Shown here one piece after another: positions 25,040 through 37,812 of a stretch of DNA of 64,000 nt; position 1 is the stretch's first letter, and each line of letters opens with the position of its first letter. The DNA is taken from assembly GCA_037974665.1 (NCBI GenBank), contig CM075770.1, forward strand, positions 19,235,501 through 19,299,500, written 5' to 3'. Under the pieces are notes generated by a model, which saw only the letters and a list, made by a program, of their open reading frames with translations, did no database searches and was not told where the DNA came from. The translations under genes were made by a program, and so were the position numbers. Source of the stretch: Ehretia macrophylla (taxonomy: Eukaryota; Streptophyta; Magnoliopsida; Boraginales; Ehretiaceae).

Positions 25040-25283
25040 TGAAAGAAAAGAGAGAGTTGAGAGAACTGAATTATATTTCTCATTGCTTAACTAATTTGTA
25101 CATCAGAGTATCCTATTTATAGTTACAAAAGGATATACAATTGTAACTGCCTAAACTCTAACTAACTCTTCCAGCTGTAACTGAGATTTTATTGTGACAG
25201 CTACTGCTATAGTATTACAATAAGCACATGTACAAAATCTGTAACTATCATTTACATATTAAACTAAACTAACTATCTTATCA
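25040..25283 (-). repeat. 5' LTR of the second copia element
   Basis: 244 bp. The minus-strand start is TGATAAGATAGTTAG, and the end TTTCA directly adjoins the primer binding site. Small indels relative to 18601-18849 account for the length difference. Confidence 0.9.
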
Positions 25284-25319
25284 AAGTAAGATAGCAACTA
25301 TCTTATCAAAGTAAGATAG
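25273..25319. repeat. Tandem 25-bp palindromic repeat across an LTR junction
   Basis: The stretch CTATCTTA-TCAAAG-TAAGATAG, a perfect 8-bp stem with a 6-base loop, occurs at 25273-25294 and again at 25298-25319. The first copy straddles the LTR end at 25283, so LTR end plus flank have been duplicated. Confidence 0.85.
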
Positions 25320-25437
25320 CTGTTGGAGTAAAAATAAATAAATAAGGTGTTAAAAATAGAAAGACACCTCTTCCCCTACCTATTGTAGAGAAAAACATTG
25401 GAAGGTGATTAGAGATGCATGAGTGGACATCTTAAAA

Positions 25438-27013
25438 GGGTTAAAACCATTTTAGTCCCTGAGGTTTGTCTTAAAGACCAAATTGGTCCCTCAGTTTTGC
25501 AAAAAGACCAAAATGGTCCCTCAGTTAAGTTTTTGCCGTTAAATTTAACAGCAAGAAGGGCAAAAGTGTCATTTTACTCTCAATTAAAACAAAAAAAAGG
25601 GTCAGAACCCTTCTTCTCTCTTGCGCCCCATTCTATTGTCCATTTGCCTCCCCACCCTCGGCATTAACATAAACAAATTAAAAGTCAGTAATATATCGAT
25701 AAAAAATAAACAAAATGGTTTTAACCCTTCTATTATAGACACATACTTATACTGCATAAAATCCAACTGCTTGTCATAATTATCCCCTGTACCTCAAAGG
25801 CGCAAGGAACATCTCTGTCACTCCAGCCTCATTTTCTTTATTAACTTCATAATTCCGTATGATAACATGGTTTGACTTTATCCTTTGCCATAACATGAGA
25901 ATGATAATCAATTAAAAAGAACAACTAAATAATGAACTTTCTCCTTTTAATAAGGATCAATCTCTAACAAGTCAAAGCCTTCTATGGATAGATCCTGGTG
26001 AATACAGCACTTGTCATCTGTCTGTTATATGTCACTCCAATAGAACATGGTTTGCATTATGATCAGAAAAATGAAAGGAAGAAACAAGAGGAGAGAGGAA
26101 ACTCAATCCTGAACTTCCTAGACGTGCATATGAGCCAAGGTGCTCAAGTGTTAATTAAGCACTGCTAAGGCTTTTGTATTGGTGAAGGTTGGTAGCTTTT
26201 TCTGCGATGCTCAAACATTTAAATTCTTGGTTCCTGGGCTCGAGAGTGATCAGGTTGTTCTAATAAATTACTATGATAAACTGATGTATACATACACTAC
26301 CACCACTACCACGGCTACATACACCATCACCACCACCACGGCATACACACACCACCACGGCTACACACATTACCACCACCACGGCATACACACACCACCA
26401 CAACATACACACACCACCACGACATTCATACACCACCACCACCACGGCATACACCACTACCACCATGGCATAGACACACCACCACAACATTCATACACCA
26501 CCACCACCACGGCTACAAACACCACCACCACCATGGCATACACACACGGCATACATACACAGCATACATATACCACCACGGCATACAAATAATAAGCATC
26601 AAATAAACAAATAAAATAAATAAATAATATTTAAAATAAACAAATTAACAAATAAAATAAACAAACAAATAATATTTAAAAAGTTGCAAAACATACCTCT
26701 GTGTATGTTGCAATTTGTGTCGTGGGTATGTGTTGCTCTGTGTGTGCGGTGTGCGTGAGGAAGGAGAAGGGGAAGGGGATGGTAATGCCGAGGGTGGGGA
26801 GGCAAATGGACAATAGAATGGGGCGCGAGAGAGAAGAAGGGTTCTGACCCTTTTTTTTTGTTTTAATTGAGAGTAAAATGACACTTTTGCCCTTCTTGCT
26901 GTTAAATTTAACGGCAAAAACTTAACTGGGGGACCATTTTGGTCTTTTTACAAAATTGAGGGACCAATTTAGTCTTTAAGACAAACCTCAGAGACTAAAA
27001 TGGTTTTAACCCC
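25438..27013. mobile_element. Non-autonomous MULE with 230-bp terminal inverted repeats
   Basis: Left TIR 25438-25665 and right TIR 26784-27013 are near-perfect reverse complements, starting GGGTTAAAACCATTTTAGTC. The 9-bp sequence ATCTTAAAA flanks both ends exactly (25429-25437 and 27014-27022); this length is the Mutator-superfamily hallmark. The 1.1-kb interior has no transposase. It contains a CAC/CAT-rich minisatellite and an AT-rich tail of AAATAAAC-type repeats. A short stretch at 26179-26280 could be captured host sequence, but I do not recognise it. Confidence 0.9.
26285..26589 (+). repeat. CAC/CAT-rich minisatellite inside the MULE
   Basis: Irregular repetition of ACCACCACGGCATACACAC-like units over 300 bp. 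One frame (26179-26592) is open and would encode a His/Thr/Tyr-rich product, but the bias follows from the repeat itself. Confidence 0.85.
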
Positions 27014-27044
27014 ATCTTAAAATGTATTTTCTTACTTTGAATTG

Positions 27045-27135
27045 GGCACGTTATTAATGACAAAAAAAAAAAAAAAAAAAACCTTGGCACGTTATTGGCC
27101 AAAAAAAAAGAAAGATAAAAAAAACACTTGGCACG
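27045..27135 (+). promoter_or_regulatory. Three GGCACGTT repeats upstream of GRXS14
   Basis: GGCACGTT occurs at about 27045, 27086 and 27130, spaced 41-44 bp and separated by A-rich tracts. Each has an ACGT core as bound by plant bZIP factors (established for the core, not tested here). The set lies 160-250 bp upstream of the GRXS14 start codon. Confidence 0.4.
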
Positions 27136-27291
27136 TTTGTTTCTTGGGAAGCTATAGTATTTTTATCCATAGATTTATGCCTACCGACCAAAAAAAAAAA
27201 AGAAAAAAAAAAGAGGCTAGAAGAAGGGCACAAGGGGTAGTTGTGTGTGTGTAGCGATCGCAAGTAGAGTTGATTAGAGTTGTGGGAGGGG

Positions 27292-29648
27292 ATGGCTTTG
27301 GGTTTGCAGTCGCAATTAGCAATGATATCTGCGGTGGCAACTTCCACCGCACTCTTTGTCAGAGTGGGACCTCCTACTACTACTCGTACTAGTTTGAGGA
27401 GAAACAACCACCCGCTTGGAGGCGGCTACGCGATTGCAACCGGGCTGCGATCTACAAGGACAAAAACCACCATTCGGTGTTTTTCTGGTAATAATAAACA
27501 AAAATGAAAATTGATATCATCCTTCTTGTGCTTTTCATAATGTCTAATTTTGGGGATTTTATTTATTTGCAGCTCTATCTCCTGAGCTGAAGGCTAGCTT
27601 GGATAAAGTAGTGAAGTCAGAGAAAGTGATTTTGTTCATGAAGGGAACGAAGGAATTTCCACAGTGCGGATTTTCAAACACTGTTGTCCAGATACTCAAC
27701 TCCCTAAATATACCTTTTGAAACAATTAATATTCTTGAAAATGAAATTTTGCGTCAGGGCTTGAAACACTATTCCAACTGGCCAACCTTTCCTCAATTGT
27801 ACATTGATGGGGAGTTCTTTGGTGGATGTGACATTACTCTAGGTAACTCTTTTTCCTTCTTTTTCAATTTCTTACTTTTCGTTTTATTAACATCATTACT
27901 GCTTGCTCAGTACCACGTAGATTAATGGAAATTGTGCCGGTTGATAGCATTAATTTTCATCCCCATTATGTGATGCTGAATACATAAACAGGAAGAAAGG
28001 GAAAAATCTGTAATCTTGTGTTCTGGATTGTGTCATGAGAGACAAAGAGAAAGGATCATAGGGTGTTCAGAAATAATAATGGAGTTACTGCCATCTAATT
28101 CATACATTCTAACAGGTGCTTCCGCGAATAACCTTCTAGCATGTCCAAACTATTTCAAACGGTGATCCCTCATCTTATCTACAACTGGGCGTACACCTAC
28201 TTTTTCTTGTAGTACCTCATGTTTAATCTTGTCCTTTTTAGTTTTGCCTCTCATCCATCTCAAACGTTCTCATCTCAGCCACAAACTATCTTCCCAAATT
28301 TCTACTGTTTTGACATTTTTTCCTGCAAATTTGACTATCAAAACAGGGAAGAGAAGATAAATAGGTTGGTAAGACAGAACAAGGTGAGCAGATGAGTCTT
28401 CACAACTTTGTATTCCCAGTGTACCATCCAAGTCATTAATTTCAATAATCTCAGAAAAATAAAACAAAGGAATGCCTCACTTTGGTTGAAGACCTGATAA
28501 TCATGTTGTGCCTCCCCAAGCCAGACCCCCTCAACCGCCCCCCAAAGCCCAATAATTAACTAAGGTCAGGGCCTCAAACTCTTAAACATCATATGAAACT
28601 GCAAAAGAACTCCTTCATTGATGACTGTTTTCCAGCATTCTACCAAAATTTTTCTTGACAAGTAAGACCGACGAGCAGAGGTAAGCAGTTCTAAGGTTTC
28701 TTTTGATAAGTTATTTATGAGATTGAAAACCTATTTCTTGTTGGAAAATAAAATAAAATAAAAAACACTTCTGAGATGCAAAATTTTATCAAATTTGTTT
28801 GTATTTCAAAACTCAGATTTCTCCATTTCATAGAGCTAAAAAGCTCTTAGCTGCATGGTCATAACCTTCTTCATAGTTGCAAGGCCTTGCGCTTTCAGGT
28901 TGCCTGAATATTTTGTTAGGAACCTATTGTTTAGAGGCGTAGAACCTCTTTTGGAACACCTATTCTCAGTGCAACATCACTGCTGTGGTATCATCTTTGG
29001 GGAGGAGGGATTGAGGCTTTAGGCTTTCTGATTTTCACTATCTTTCCTATTGAGAACCTAAGCTAAGCTCTGTTAAAATCCTGTAGTCGGTGCGACATTG
29101 CTGCTGTCATGTCATCATTAGCCACACTCCCGTGGTTTTGAGAAGAATCATTTTCAGAGCAATATAAACCTGGGTTTTGTCTCCATTAGGCCTCTATCTT
29201 TCCCTGGAATATTGGAAAAATTGATTCCAGTCTTGTCCGTGTTCCCTTGTTTTTGTCCGTTTAACCTGTAAAATCTCTTGATGATACTGAAGGGTATTTC
29301 GACGAGAGAGAGGTTGCACAAGGACTGGTATATTAGCAGCGGGTCTGTCAATTTTGATTGCATCTGGTGGTATGTCCTGGTGCAACATCAGAATGTGTCT
29401 TAAGTACATGTAATCACCCCGTTAAACAGCACTGAAACTGACTTATGAACAATGACAGTTTGAGTGGCATACTGGATTTAGTTTCTTTCTTATATTACCT
29501 CTTGACCTTGGTTAAAGTCTTGGGTCAGCAGTGAATGTATCTCTGGTATTAAGTTCATTTTGTCTCTGAAAATTAAGTTCATGTTGTTTCAGAGGCCTAC
29601 AAAAGTGGGGAGTTGCAGGAACTGTTAGAGAGGGCATTCTGCAGCTGA
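27292..29648 (+). CDS. GRXS14: Chloroplast monothiol glutaredoxin S14 (CGFS type)
   Basis: Plastid CGFS glutaredoxin, a family that binds and transfers 2Fe-2S clusters with glutathione. Exons are 27292-27487, 27573-27842 and 29593-29648, total 522 bp and 173 residues. Junctions are GT-AG and all phase 1. Residues 1 to about 65 are Ala, Ser, Thr and Arg-rich with few acids, as expected of a transit peptide, ending near IRCFSG. The domain then shows SEKVILFMKGTKEFPQCGFS with the active-site CGFS, WPTFPQLYIDGEF (cis-Pro and glutathione-binding region) and FFGGCD. The end is LLERAFCS. Length and order match Arabidopsis GRXS14 (GRXcp). Intron 2 (1.75 kb) shows nothing recognisable. The gene is convergent with ACS downstream. 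Confidence 0.95.
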
Positions 29649-30765
29649 TTGATTCAAGTTCAGCATAATGACTCTTGCGTGGTTTTTCGAGTATATGAAG
29701 GTTCATTTGGGTATGCCCAGCTTGACGTTGAAGAAAATTTATCCTGGACATGATTATTTTTCCTTTTTGAACAAAGATGTGTACTGTATATGAATAGAAT
29801 TGAAATCCTGTGACAGTCTTACTTTTCATATATATTCCTGCTATGTAACTAAACTATTTATAATTGAAAACCAAGTATGCGCTATTGTGGAAAAATTTGT
29901 TTGAGAGGTAAGAGGAATAAATGGCTAATGCAACTCCAACACAACAACAGCTACTGTCTTGGGGAGATCAATCTGATTTTTATGCTAAATTTTTCTTCCC
30001 AAGTGGCTCTTCTGCTCTATTCTGTAACACCCAAAATTCTTGACTTAGAATGATACATCAAGAATTTGGAAAAACGGATTCAGGACATCGAAAAATCATA
30101 GGACCAATGCGATCAAACCTTGGTCATCGCTAGTCAACTCTAGTCAAACCCCCATATATTATCACAGCCTCATTATTATAACATATTATCACAGCCTGAA
30201 GATATAGAGAGAGATATTGTTGATGACTGTGAGAACTAAGTATGATGAAGATGTGTTGATAGCAGTGGAACAAGGTTTTAGCACATTAGAGAGAGATTCT
30301 TAGGAGTAATGTTCTGATTGCTGTTGAGTACGGATTTTAGCATGAAGATGAAGACGAAAACAAAAACCAGGAAGAGGTCTCAGTTGCAGCTGGGAAGCTT
30401 GGGCTTTTCGCCAAGAGGAGGATTTATTAGGTTTTTTGGCTGAGTTATCTTTGTTACTGGACATTAAAGAAAACCCTACTGTAAAAGCATTTTAACTGTT
30501 TAATGATAGAGACATTTTTCTCCTTGAAAATTTTCTCCATTAATGGGGACTTTTCTTGTAAGCTTTTTTTTTTTTTTTTATATAGGTGACCTTCATAAAT
30601 CTTTGGGGATTACAATTAAATCACAGTATTTTGTAGGCAACACGTACGAAAAGCATAAAAAAGAAACAGAGTATTTATTAAGTCCCATCTCATTGAAACA
30701 GCAAAAGAAGATTTATTTCAAGTGGATCACACACTACTCAGAAAGCAGATCGAAAACATAAAATT
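29649..30765. other. Convergent spacer between GRXS14 and ACS
   Basis: Holds the 3' ends of both genes. TGTAACACCC at about 30023 resembles the start of some gypsy LTRs, but no matching end was found. Short open stretches near 30230-30470 are not recognised. Confidence 0.4.
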
Positions 30766-33700
30766 TCAGCAATCAGCAAGCGCAATAAGTTGATCAACCA
30801 CGCTAGAGTCTGCAAGTGTGCTCGTGTCTCCGAGCTCATCTAATTGCCTGGAGGCAATTTTCCTTAAAATCCTTCTCATTATTTTTCCACTTCTCGTCTT
30901 CGGAAGACCCGGTGCCCAGTGGATTTTATCGGGAGCTGCAAATGCTCCAATCTGGCAAAATAAAAATACAAGATTCAATTTGATCTCATATGCTTGCTTT
31001 ATGATATTGATTCTGCATACGATTGAAATATATGGAAACTGATGTGAACAAACTTTATATCTCTACAACTCAAGCCTTCGTGCGGAAAAGCTTAACTGCA
31101 AACGAGAGAAGCACTGCACTCGTGCATGTCCTCAATTGACGTAGTTGAGGACTTTTGGGCTGCAGTTTAGCACAGAGGGAACTGAAAAGGGTCTTCTTTG
31201 TTGCTAAACTGATTATACGTCAGAGTTAGAAGAAAGATAGCCTAAACGTTCCATCTTTTGTGGCTAAATTGATATATCCGGGGAAGCAATGCAACACACG
31301 GTGAAATTTTGTGACCCCTATATAATGTCCACGTCAAATCCTAATTCACATTGTCACAATAGAAAGGCCGTATAATACGATTGCACGCATATCTTTAACC
31401 AGCATCTCTCATGCATGATGTATAAACTTTCAAGCATATCACAGAAGAAACTGGTGCTGCTACGTACCTGGTTTCTCACTGTTAGTATAAGACTTTTGCG
31501 GAGATCTTCGCTATATGGTACACCTTCAACTAAGGTAACAAATGCATATATACCCTGTCCTTTAACCTAAGCACAAAAAAAAAAAAAAAGGAAGAAAACG
31601 TAAGTTGATTTGTTCAATCTAGAACCAAGAAAAGGTTTTTAACTCATAAATCATCACCAAGTGAATGACAACAACAACAAAAGAAAAGAAAGAGTCCAAC
31701 ATGACGAACCTCATGCTCAACACCAACCACCGCAGCTTCAACACACTGAGGATGTGAAACCAGTGCAGATTCAACTTCAGCAGTACCAATACGGTGTCCA
31801 CTGTGTGCCACAAAAGAATGAATGACGAATGTCCAAAGCCAAAGTTATGGTCAATCATAAGATAAAGATCTTTAGTCTACACATGATTGAGATGCACACA
31901 TATACAGAGTAGGGACAAGTGGTTAAATTATCATATAACACCATCCGCCTCAGTTTAGCTCCGACGATAAGCAAACTTTCAATTTAACAATAATTTTAAA
32001 CAAGATTCAGAATGAAGTGAGGATTAATTGAATGGTGAATAAAGAAATTTTTGACTTATCAGACTGAAATTTGAAGTTTGGTGGTAATTCAAAAAGATTA
32101 GCACGACCTGAACGAGGAAGTAGAGAGCAAAAGTAATTTCCAAAAACTTTCCGAGAAATTTGAAGTTTGGTGGTAATTCAAAAAGATTAGCACGACCTGA
32201 ACGAGGAAGTAGAGAGCGAAAGTAATTTCCAAAAACTTTCCGAAAACTAACAGGTTTATTAAACATGAAGAACTTCACCTGACATTAATTACATCATCAA
32301 CTCTTCCAGTGAGCCAGTAATAACCATCCTTGTCTCTAGAACAAATATTAAAACACTAAATCAGCGTGGGGCTTCCATACATTCGAAAACAGAAGAGTTA
32401 GTGGAATGATGTCTAAACCAATAAAGTCACAACCAACAGTAACCTACCTGCTGCAGCCATCACCACTAAAATAATAGCCAGGGAATGCACTGAAATATGT
32501 TGTTTCATATCTTTCATGATCTCCATAAAGTGTTCGAAATGCCCCAGGCCATGAGCTTCTCACACACAAGTAGCCACTGCACTCGCCTTCTATCTCAGCA
32601 CCTTTCTCATCAACTATCACGGGCTGCATTCATGTTACAAAATCGAGACCTTTGAGACTCAAGTATATATGCTGATGTGCCCTAACTAGGATTTATCCTC
32701 CTAGGGGGACATAAAAAGTGAAAAGATGCATCTGGGCAACTTTATTGGAAGTTCACTATTAATATATAATTGCCCTCTAGAGATTAAAGAGTGAACTTTT
32801 AATATAATTTTTTGGTATCAGGAATTAATATAATTTTCTGGTATCAGGAGTTATATAAATTTTTGAAATAAACATCTTTTGGAGGCCTTCAAAGTTTTGA
32901 AAGTGACATAAATTCTATCACTTCTTTTATTTCTGTACATGGTCTAGTTATTCTTTTGACAAAATATATTATCAGAATTAATGTCCTATATCCTGTACAC
33001 CATTATTGCTATGTGGAAAGTACCTGAACCCCAAAGAAAGGAAAAGTTGCAGAACCAGGTTTCTGTGGCCACGCACCCGGTAAAGGAGTGATCTGAAACA
33101 AACCAACAGTGAGTCATAAAAGAAATACAGATAGAAAAATCAAGAGAATAAACAATTTTACCATGAAACCACCGGTCTCTGTTTGCCACCATGTGTCAGA
33201 TATAGGACATCTAGAGTCTCCAACTACATTGAAAAACCACCTGGTACAACCCAATATAAGTAACTTGTAAATGGACAAGCTGTATTTAACAATTCTTCAC
33301 TGAAAAGAAAAACAATAATTATGTCAGTAACACACTAATCTGCATAGAAAGAGCTAAGAACCTCCATGCACTTGGATTAATCGGCTCCCCCACGCTTCCA
33401 AGGACACGTAAGGATTTGCGAGAATAACGAGTGACATGCTGCACAATCAGCAGAATAACGAAAATCAGTATTAAACAGAGAAAAACAGGCTTATCTTTAA
33501 AACGGAAAAAGGAAAGGAAAGGAAAGAAGGAATGATTATGGAACAAAAGAGACAAAACAATGCAAACCACTGGAGACTTTTATACACGTGGATAAAAAAT
33601 AGTTTCCGCTCTTCCACAAATTGGAAATATATAAACTCAATTCGAACAAATTTACTAAAAAAAATTTCTGTTGACATCAAAAGGTACAGAACAAAGATGT

Positions 33701-36700
33701 CTGGCAGATATTGAAGTTTTTCCATCCAAAAACGAGATTATGAGTATAAAACATCATGGATGCATCACCTCGTAGCTTGCTTATGGCAAGAGTTCCCCAT
33801 AGTTTTGATGCATCGCATGTGTTCTTAATTTTAAGGTAGAAAGCGCATGTAAACATTCTTTCGCTATAATGGTTGATAACAATACTTGATGGAAGTTATG
33901 CTTACTCAAAGAAGAAATAAGAACCTTAAAATGAGTTATCTCTCTCTTCTCTCTCAAACCATTTATATCATTGATCTTTTTACCCTATCCCCGGGGGGTG
34001 TGGTGGGAGTGGGGGTGGAAGGTGGGGACTGTATCCCTGTTCCTTTTAGATACAATGAAAATTAAAAGCATACTACATATAAGAAATCTGACAAGTCTTT
34101 TCACCGGTAAGGAATTTTATTTTTGGTTCCAAATCAGAAAGCATAAAAGTTAATGTGAAAAGCTTGATTATAGGCATAGTCTTGCCTCATTTCCTTCACG
34201 CATTAGAGAGCGGACCAATGTTGGGGCGGTGTAGAATATTGACACCTTGTATTTGTCAACAATGTCCCAACAGCGCCCAGGATCTGGATAATTTGGAACC
34301 TGCAGAATACATGAACATCATGTGCGGAAAAGCTGCAGAGTAAGGAATAGTATTATCTTGAATCTAATTTTGTACTACTAAGTCTCAAATGTGCTAACAG
34401 TGCATCTAGTATCTGCATTTATAAAATCAAGTTCAAACTTTTCTACCCTCACAATCTAATATATGAAACAAACTAAAATGGTTACTAAATTTATTTTCTT
34501 AGCTTCCTTCAATACAACTGCAAATGGTCCAAGTACTTTAGGTCTGAAAAGTATTTACCCCTTCAAAAACCACAACAGTTGCTCCATTCAGCAGAGGCCC
34601 ATAAGTAACATAGCTGTGTCCGGTAATCCAACCGCAGTCAGCAGTACACCTGAAGCAAAATGAAACACCGGCCAGCATCAAGAAGAATCAGATGCAACCC
34701 ACTACCAGTAAGCAAAGCAAATGCAAAGACAAAATTAACTTTTCGCAATACCAGTATATATCTGATGGCTTGTAGTCAAATGCATATTTGAATGTTGTTG
34801 CTGTGTATACCATGTACCCTCCAGTTGTGTGCAGGACACCCTTCCAAATCATTCAAAATGATGTTTTTAAAGTGAATCATATGAGAATCAATAAGATAGT
34901 TCATAACTGCAAAGACCTTGTTACCTTGGGCTTTCCAGTACTTCCACTAGTGTACAGTAGGAAAAGTGGATCCTCTGCATCAACCCATTCCACAGGGCAT
35001 GCAGTTGTATATTTGGGAACGACATCCTGGAGCGTTGCAAAGAGAAGGTTAAAGACGGCTACTTTAGAAATTAAAAATAATTAAATATCCAAAGATGAAA
35101 TTTTTCATTAATTTTTATAGGAATGAACTGAAAAGGCTTTACTATGTAATTAGGAAGAAAAATGGAGACATTTTCCAATCCACAGGGAGGGGGAAGTTAA
35201 ATTCTGCACTGGAACTTTTGGATGCCCATTTGATTAATCACCATACATAAAAGCTAAAAGTCAATTGTGATCAATATTTTGCAACTGAAACCATTATTCT
35301 AAATATCCAGTCTCATATCAACACTACTTAAAAACCTCCCAAATATTGCATATGTAACTGATGACTTATCAGTTAAGGCTAGGGTTCGTGTAACGCAACA
35401 AGATCAATACTACATGGAGTTTCGAACAGTCCATTGCATGAAAGTCAATTGTGATCAATATAGGTGAAGATTTAACTTTTGAATTAAAGATATGACATGT
35501 GAGTTGTGTGTAAGAGGAGAGATTTTGTATAAATAGAGACCAACAAATCAAGGTATCTGTAAAATTTAAGTAATGTATTGATATGGAACTCATGAGAAAG
35601 AACCTGGTACCTTGTATATTATATAGATCAAGAAATCCTGTCTATTTGCATCATGACTGAACTGGGGTTTTTTTCTTTTCTTTTTTTTCCTTTCTTTTTT
35701 TTTTTTTTTCTCTCTTTTTTTTTTTTGGGTTAGGAAGAGAGGAGAGGTGGGGAAGGGTTGAGTACACAAGAAAACTAAGAGAAGCATGAAATATTGTAAC
35801 ACTACGTTCTTCGAACCTGCCACCATATATCTCTTCTGTCTTGCCATCTAGTGTCTTCCCTCTTCATGGCCAATTGATTTTCATAGGTCAAACAAACATC
35901 TGCTCAATAAAAGAACTAAATGCATGAGAACGCAAATTAAGATTTTGTTGTCTAAGGGTCAATATCTATAAAATTCAACCATAAGAGCATATGTTATTCC
36001 TCCAACAAAATGCAGCATGAGTTATCGGAAGGAGGGAAATAGAAACATGGAAAAGTCAAGTGTGTCTAAGAATTGGTTTCGTGTAGTGTCAGAAAATTTT
36101 GAGGAAGCACTCTGAAAATTTCGTGTACCTTCTGATTCACATTTGATAAGAATAGCTTATAAGGTTTCAAGTTACCCAGCCATCTTGATCAATATCACTC
36201 GGTGGTAGCCAACTAATAGTTTAACTTCAAAACCCACCCGGGGGTTAGTCGGCAATCAGAACACAACATAGAAGTAAAGGGGCCTTGACACTGCTGACTT
36301 TAAGTCATTTGTATTCACAAGTTGGTGAAATGAGGTAGAGGAGAAAACAAGTAGGTGAAAACACCATAGGCACGAAGTCTAGACTTAATTATGCTCACCC
36401 ACAGCGATGCCGTTCTTGGCAGATTCTGCAAGGGCATTATCAACTATGTCCTTGAGATTGATGAGCTTGGATGCTCTCTTAACGGCATTGCAAGTTAGTA
36501 TAACCTTGGGTTTACAATCCATGATTCTCTGGGCAAGAGATTCAGCAGAGAATCCAGCAAAGACGACCTGTATACATAAACAAGTTTTTAAGACGATGAT
36601 GTAGTATCTGTGAGTTTAGAGATATAGACGGAAACATGGAAAAATTATGGGTGGCAGTACCGAGTGAACAGCACCAATGCGAGCACAAGCAAGCATAGCA

Positions 36701-37776
36701 ATAGGCAGTTCCATAAGCATTGGCAAGTAAATCACCACAGCATCACCCTTGCGGATACCAACATCTTTCAGGTAATTTGCGAGCTAGAGGCCAGAAGCAT
36801 TGAAGAACCAGTAAGTAAACATATATATATATATATATAGAAACTAGGATGGTAGTGAAAGAGGAAATTAGTAATTAAGTAGTGATGAATAGATAAAAAT
36901 GGAACCTGGCAAACTCTGTGGAGGAGTTGGGTATAAGTCAAGGAGGCATCAACGTCAGGGTCGTTACCTTCCCAGTAAATAGCAATTTTGTCAGCATTAC
37001 CAGATTCGATATTTCTGTCCAAACAGTTGTAGCAGATGTTGGTAATGCCACCTTTGAACCACTGAGGAAAATGCAATCAAAATCAAAATCAAAACCAAAA
37101 CCAAAATCAAAATTAAAATTAAAGAGTGAGATAGAATGGTTGGTTTATGGAAGAAAGAGCAAAGAGACACCTCAATATTGATTTTGCCATTACGGATGTC
37201 GAGGTTCTCAGAAAAGACGCTGCTAGTCAGTCCCCATTTCTGCTTCCAGTAAAATTCAGATGCAATGTCCGACCAGAATCCAGCTGGATCCTCAACCGAT
37301 CTCTTATACATCTCCACATACTGGGAGGAAGAATAATAAAAGCATACATCCAAAATGTTTAATTTTAAATAATTAATTAGAAGATAATTAATAATAATAA
37401 TAATAATAAGGATGGTAGATGGAAGATGGAGGAACCTTTTGAGGAGAGGAAAAATGAGCCTGTTGGGAGAATTGTTGGCTGGGATAGACGAGATCATCCT
37501 CCTCGGAAGCGAGCGACTCTCCTAATATCACTGCGTTGAGTTTTGTTATCCTGCCGGCTCCAGATGGCAGCACCGACAGCGACTCCACATGCCGCAAGTG
37601 ATTCGACGTCGTCAAGTTGTTATTCTTAGATGAACTAGTACTTGTACCTCCTCCTCCTCCTCCATTTAGAGAGAGAGATATAGAATCGCCCATCTTCGCT
37701 GCCGCTCCTCGAGACTTTGATGAACCACGAAAGATCCCAGCTGCTGCAGTTTCGTGCGCTAACCAACTACTACTAC

Positions 37777-37812
<36 letters not shown>

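Larger units (their letters stand above)
18601..25283 (-). mobile_element. Second Ty1/copia retrotransposon, minus strand, interrupted
   Basis: Element in reverse orientation with its 5' LTR at 25040-25283 and 3' LTR at 18601-18849. The primer site TGGTATCAAGAT (minus strand, 25028-25039) directly adjoins the 5' LTR. The polypurine tract is on the minus strand at about 18850-18864 (CAGCTTGAGGGGGC). Flanks AAGTG (18596-18600) and AAGTA (25284-25288) form a near-matching target duplication. The LTRs differ by roughly twenty substitutions and small indels, so it is clearly older than the first copia. A 1499-bp solo LTR is nested in gag. Gag and pol resemble those of the first element, but the LTRs are of a different family. 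Confidence 0.92.

Noticed and set aside
26179-26592. His/Thr/Tyr-rich 137-residue open frame in the MULE
   Set aside because: The composition follows directly from the CAC/CAT minisatellite, and no start context or domain supports a protein.
30023-30540. Possible gypsy LTR starting TGTAACACCC
   Set aside because: No CA end, duplication or second copy could be located, so the call cannot be supported.
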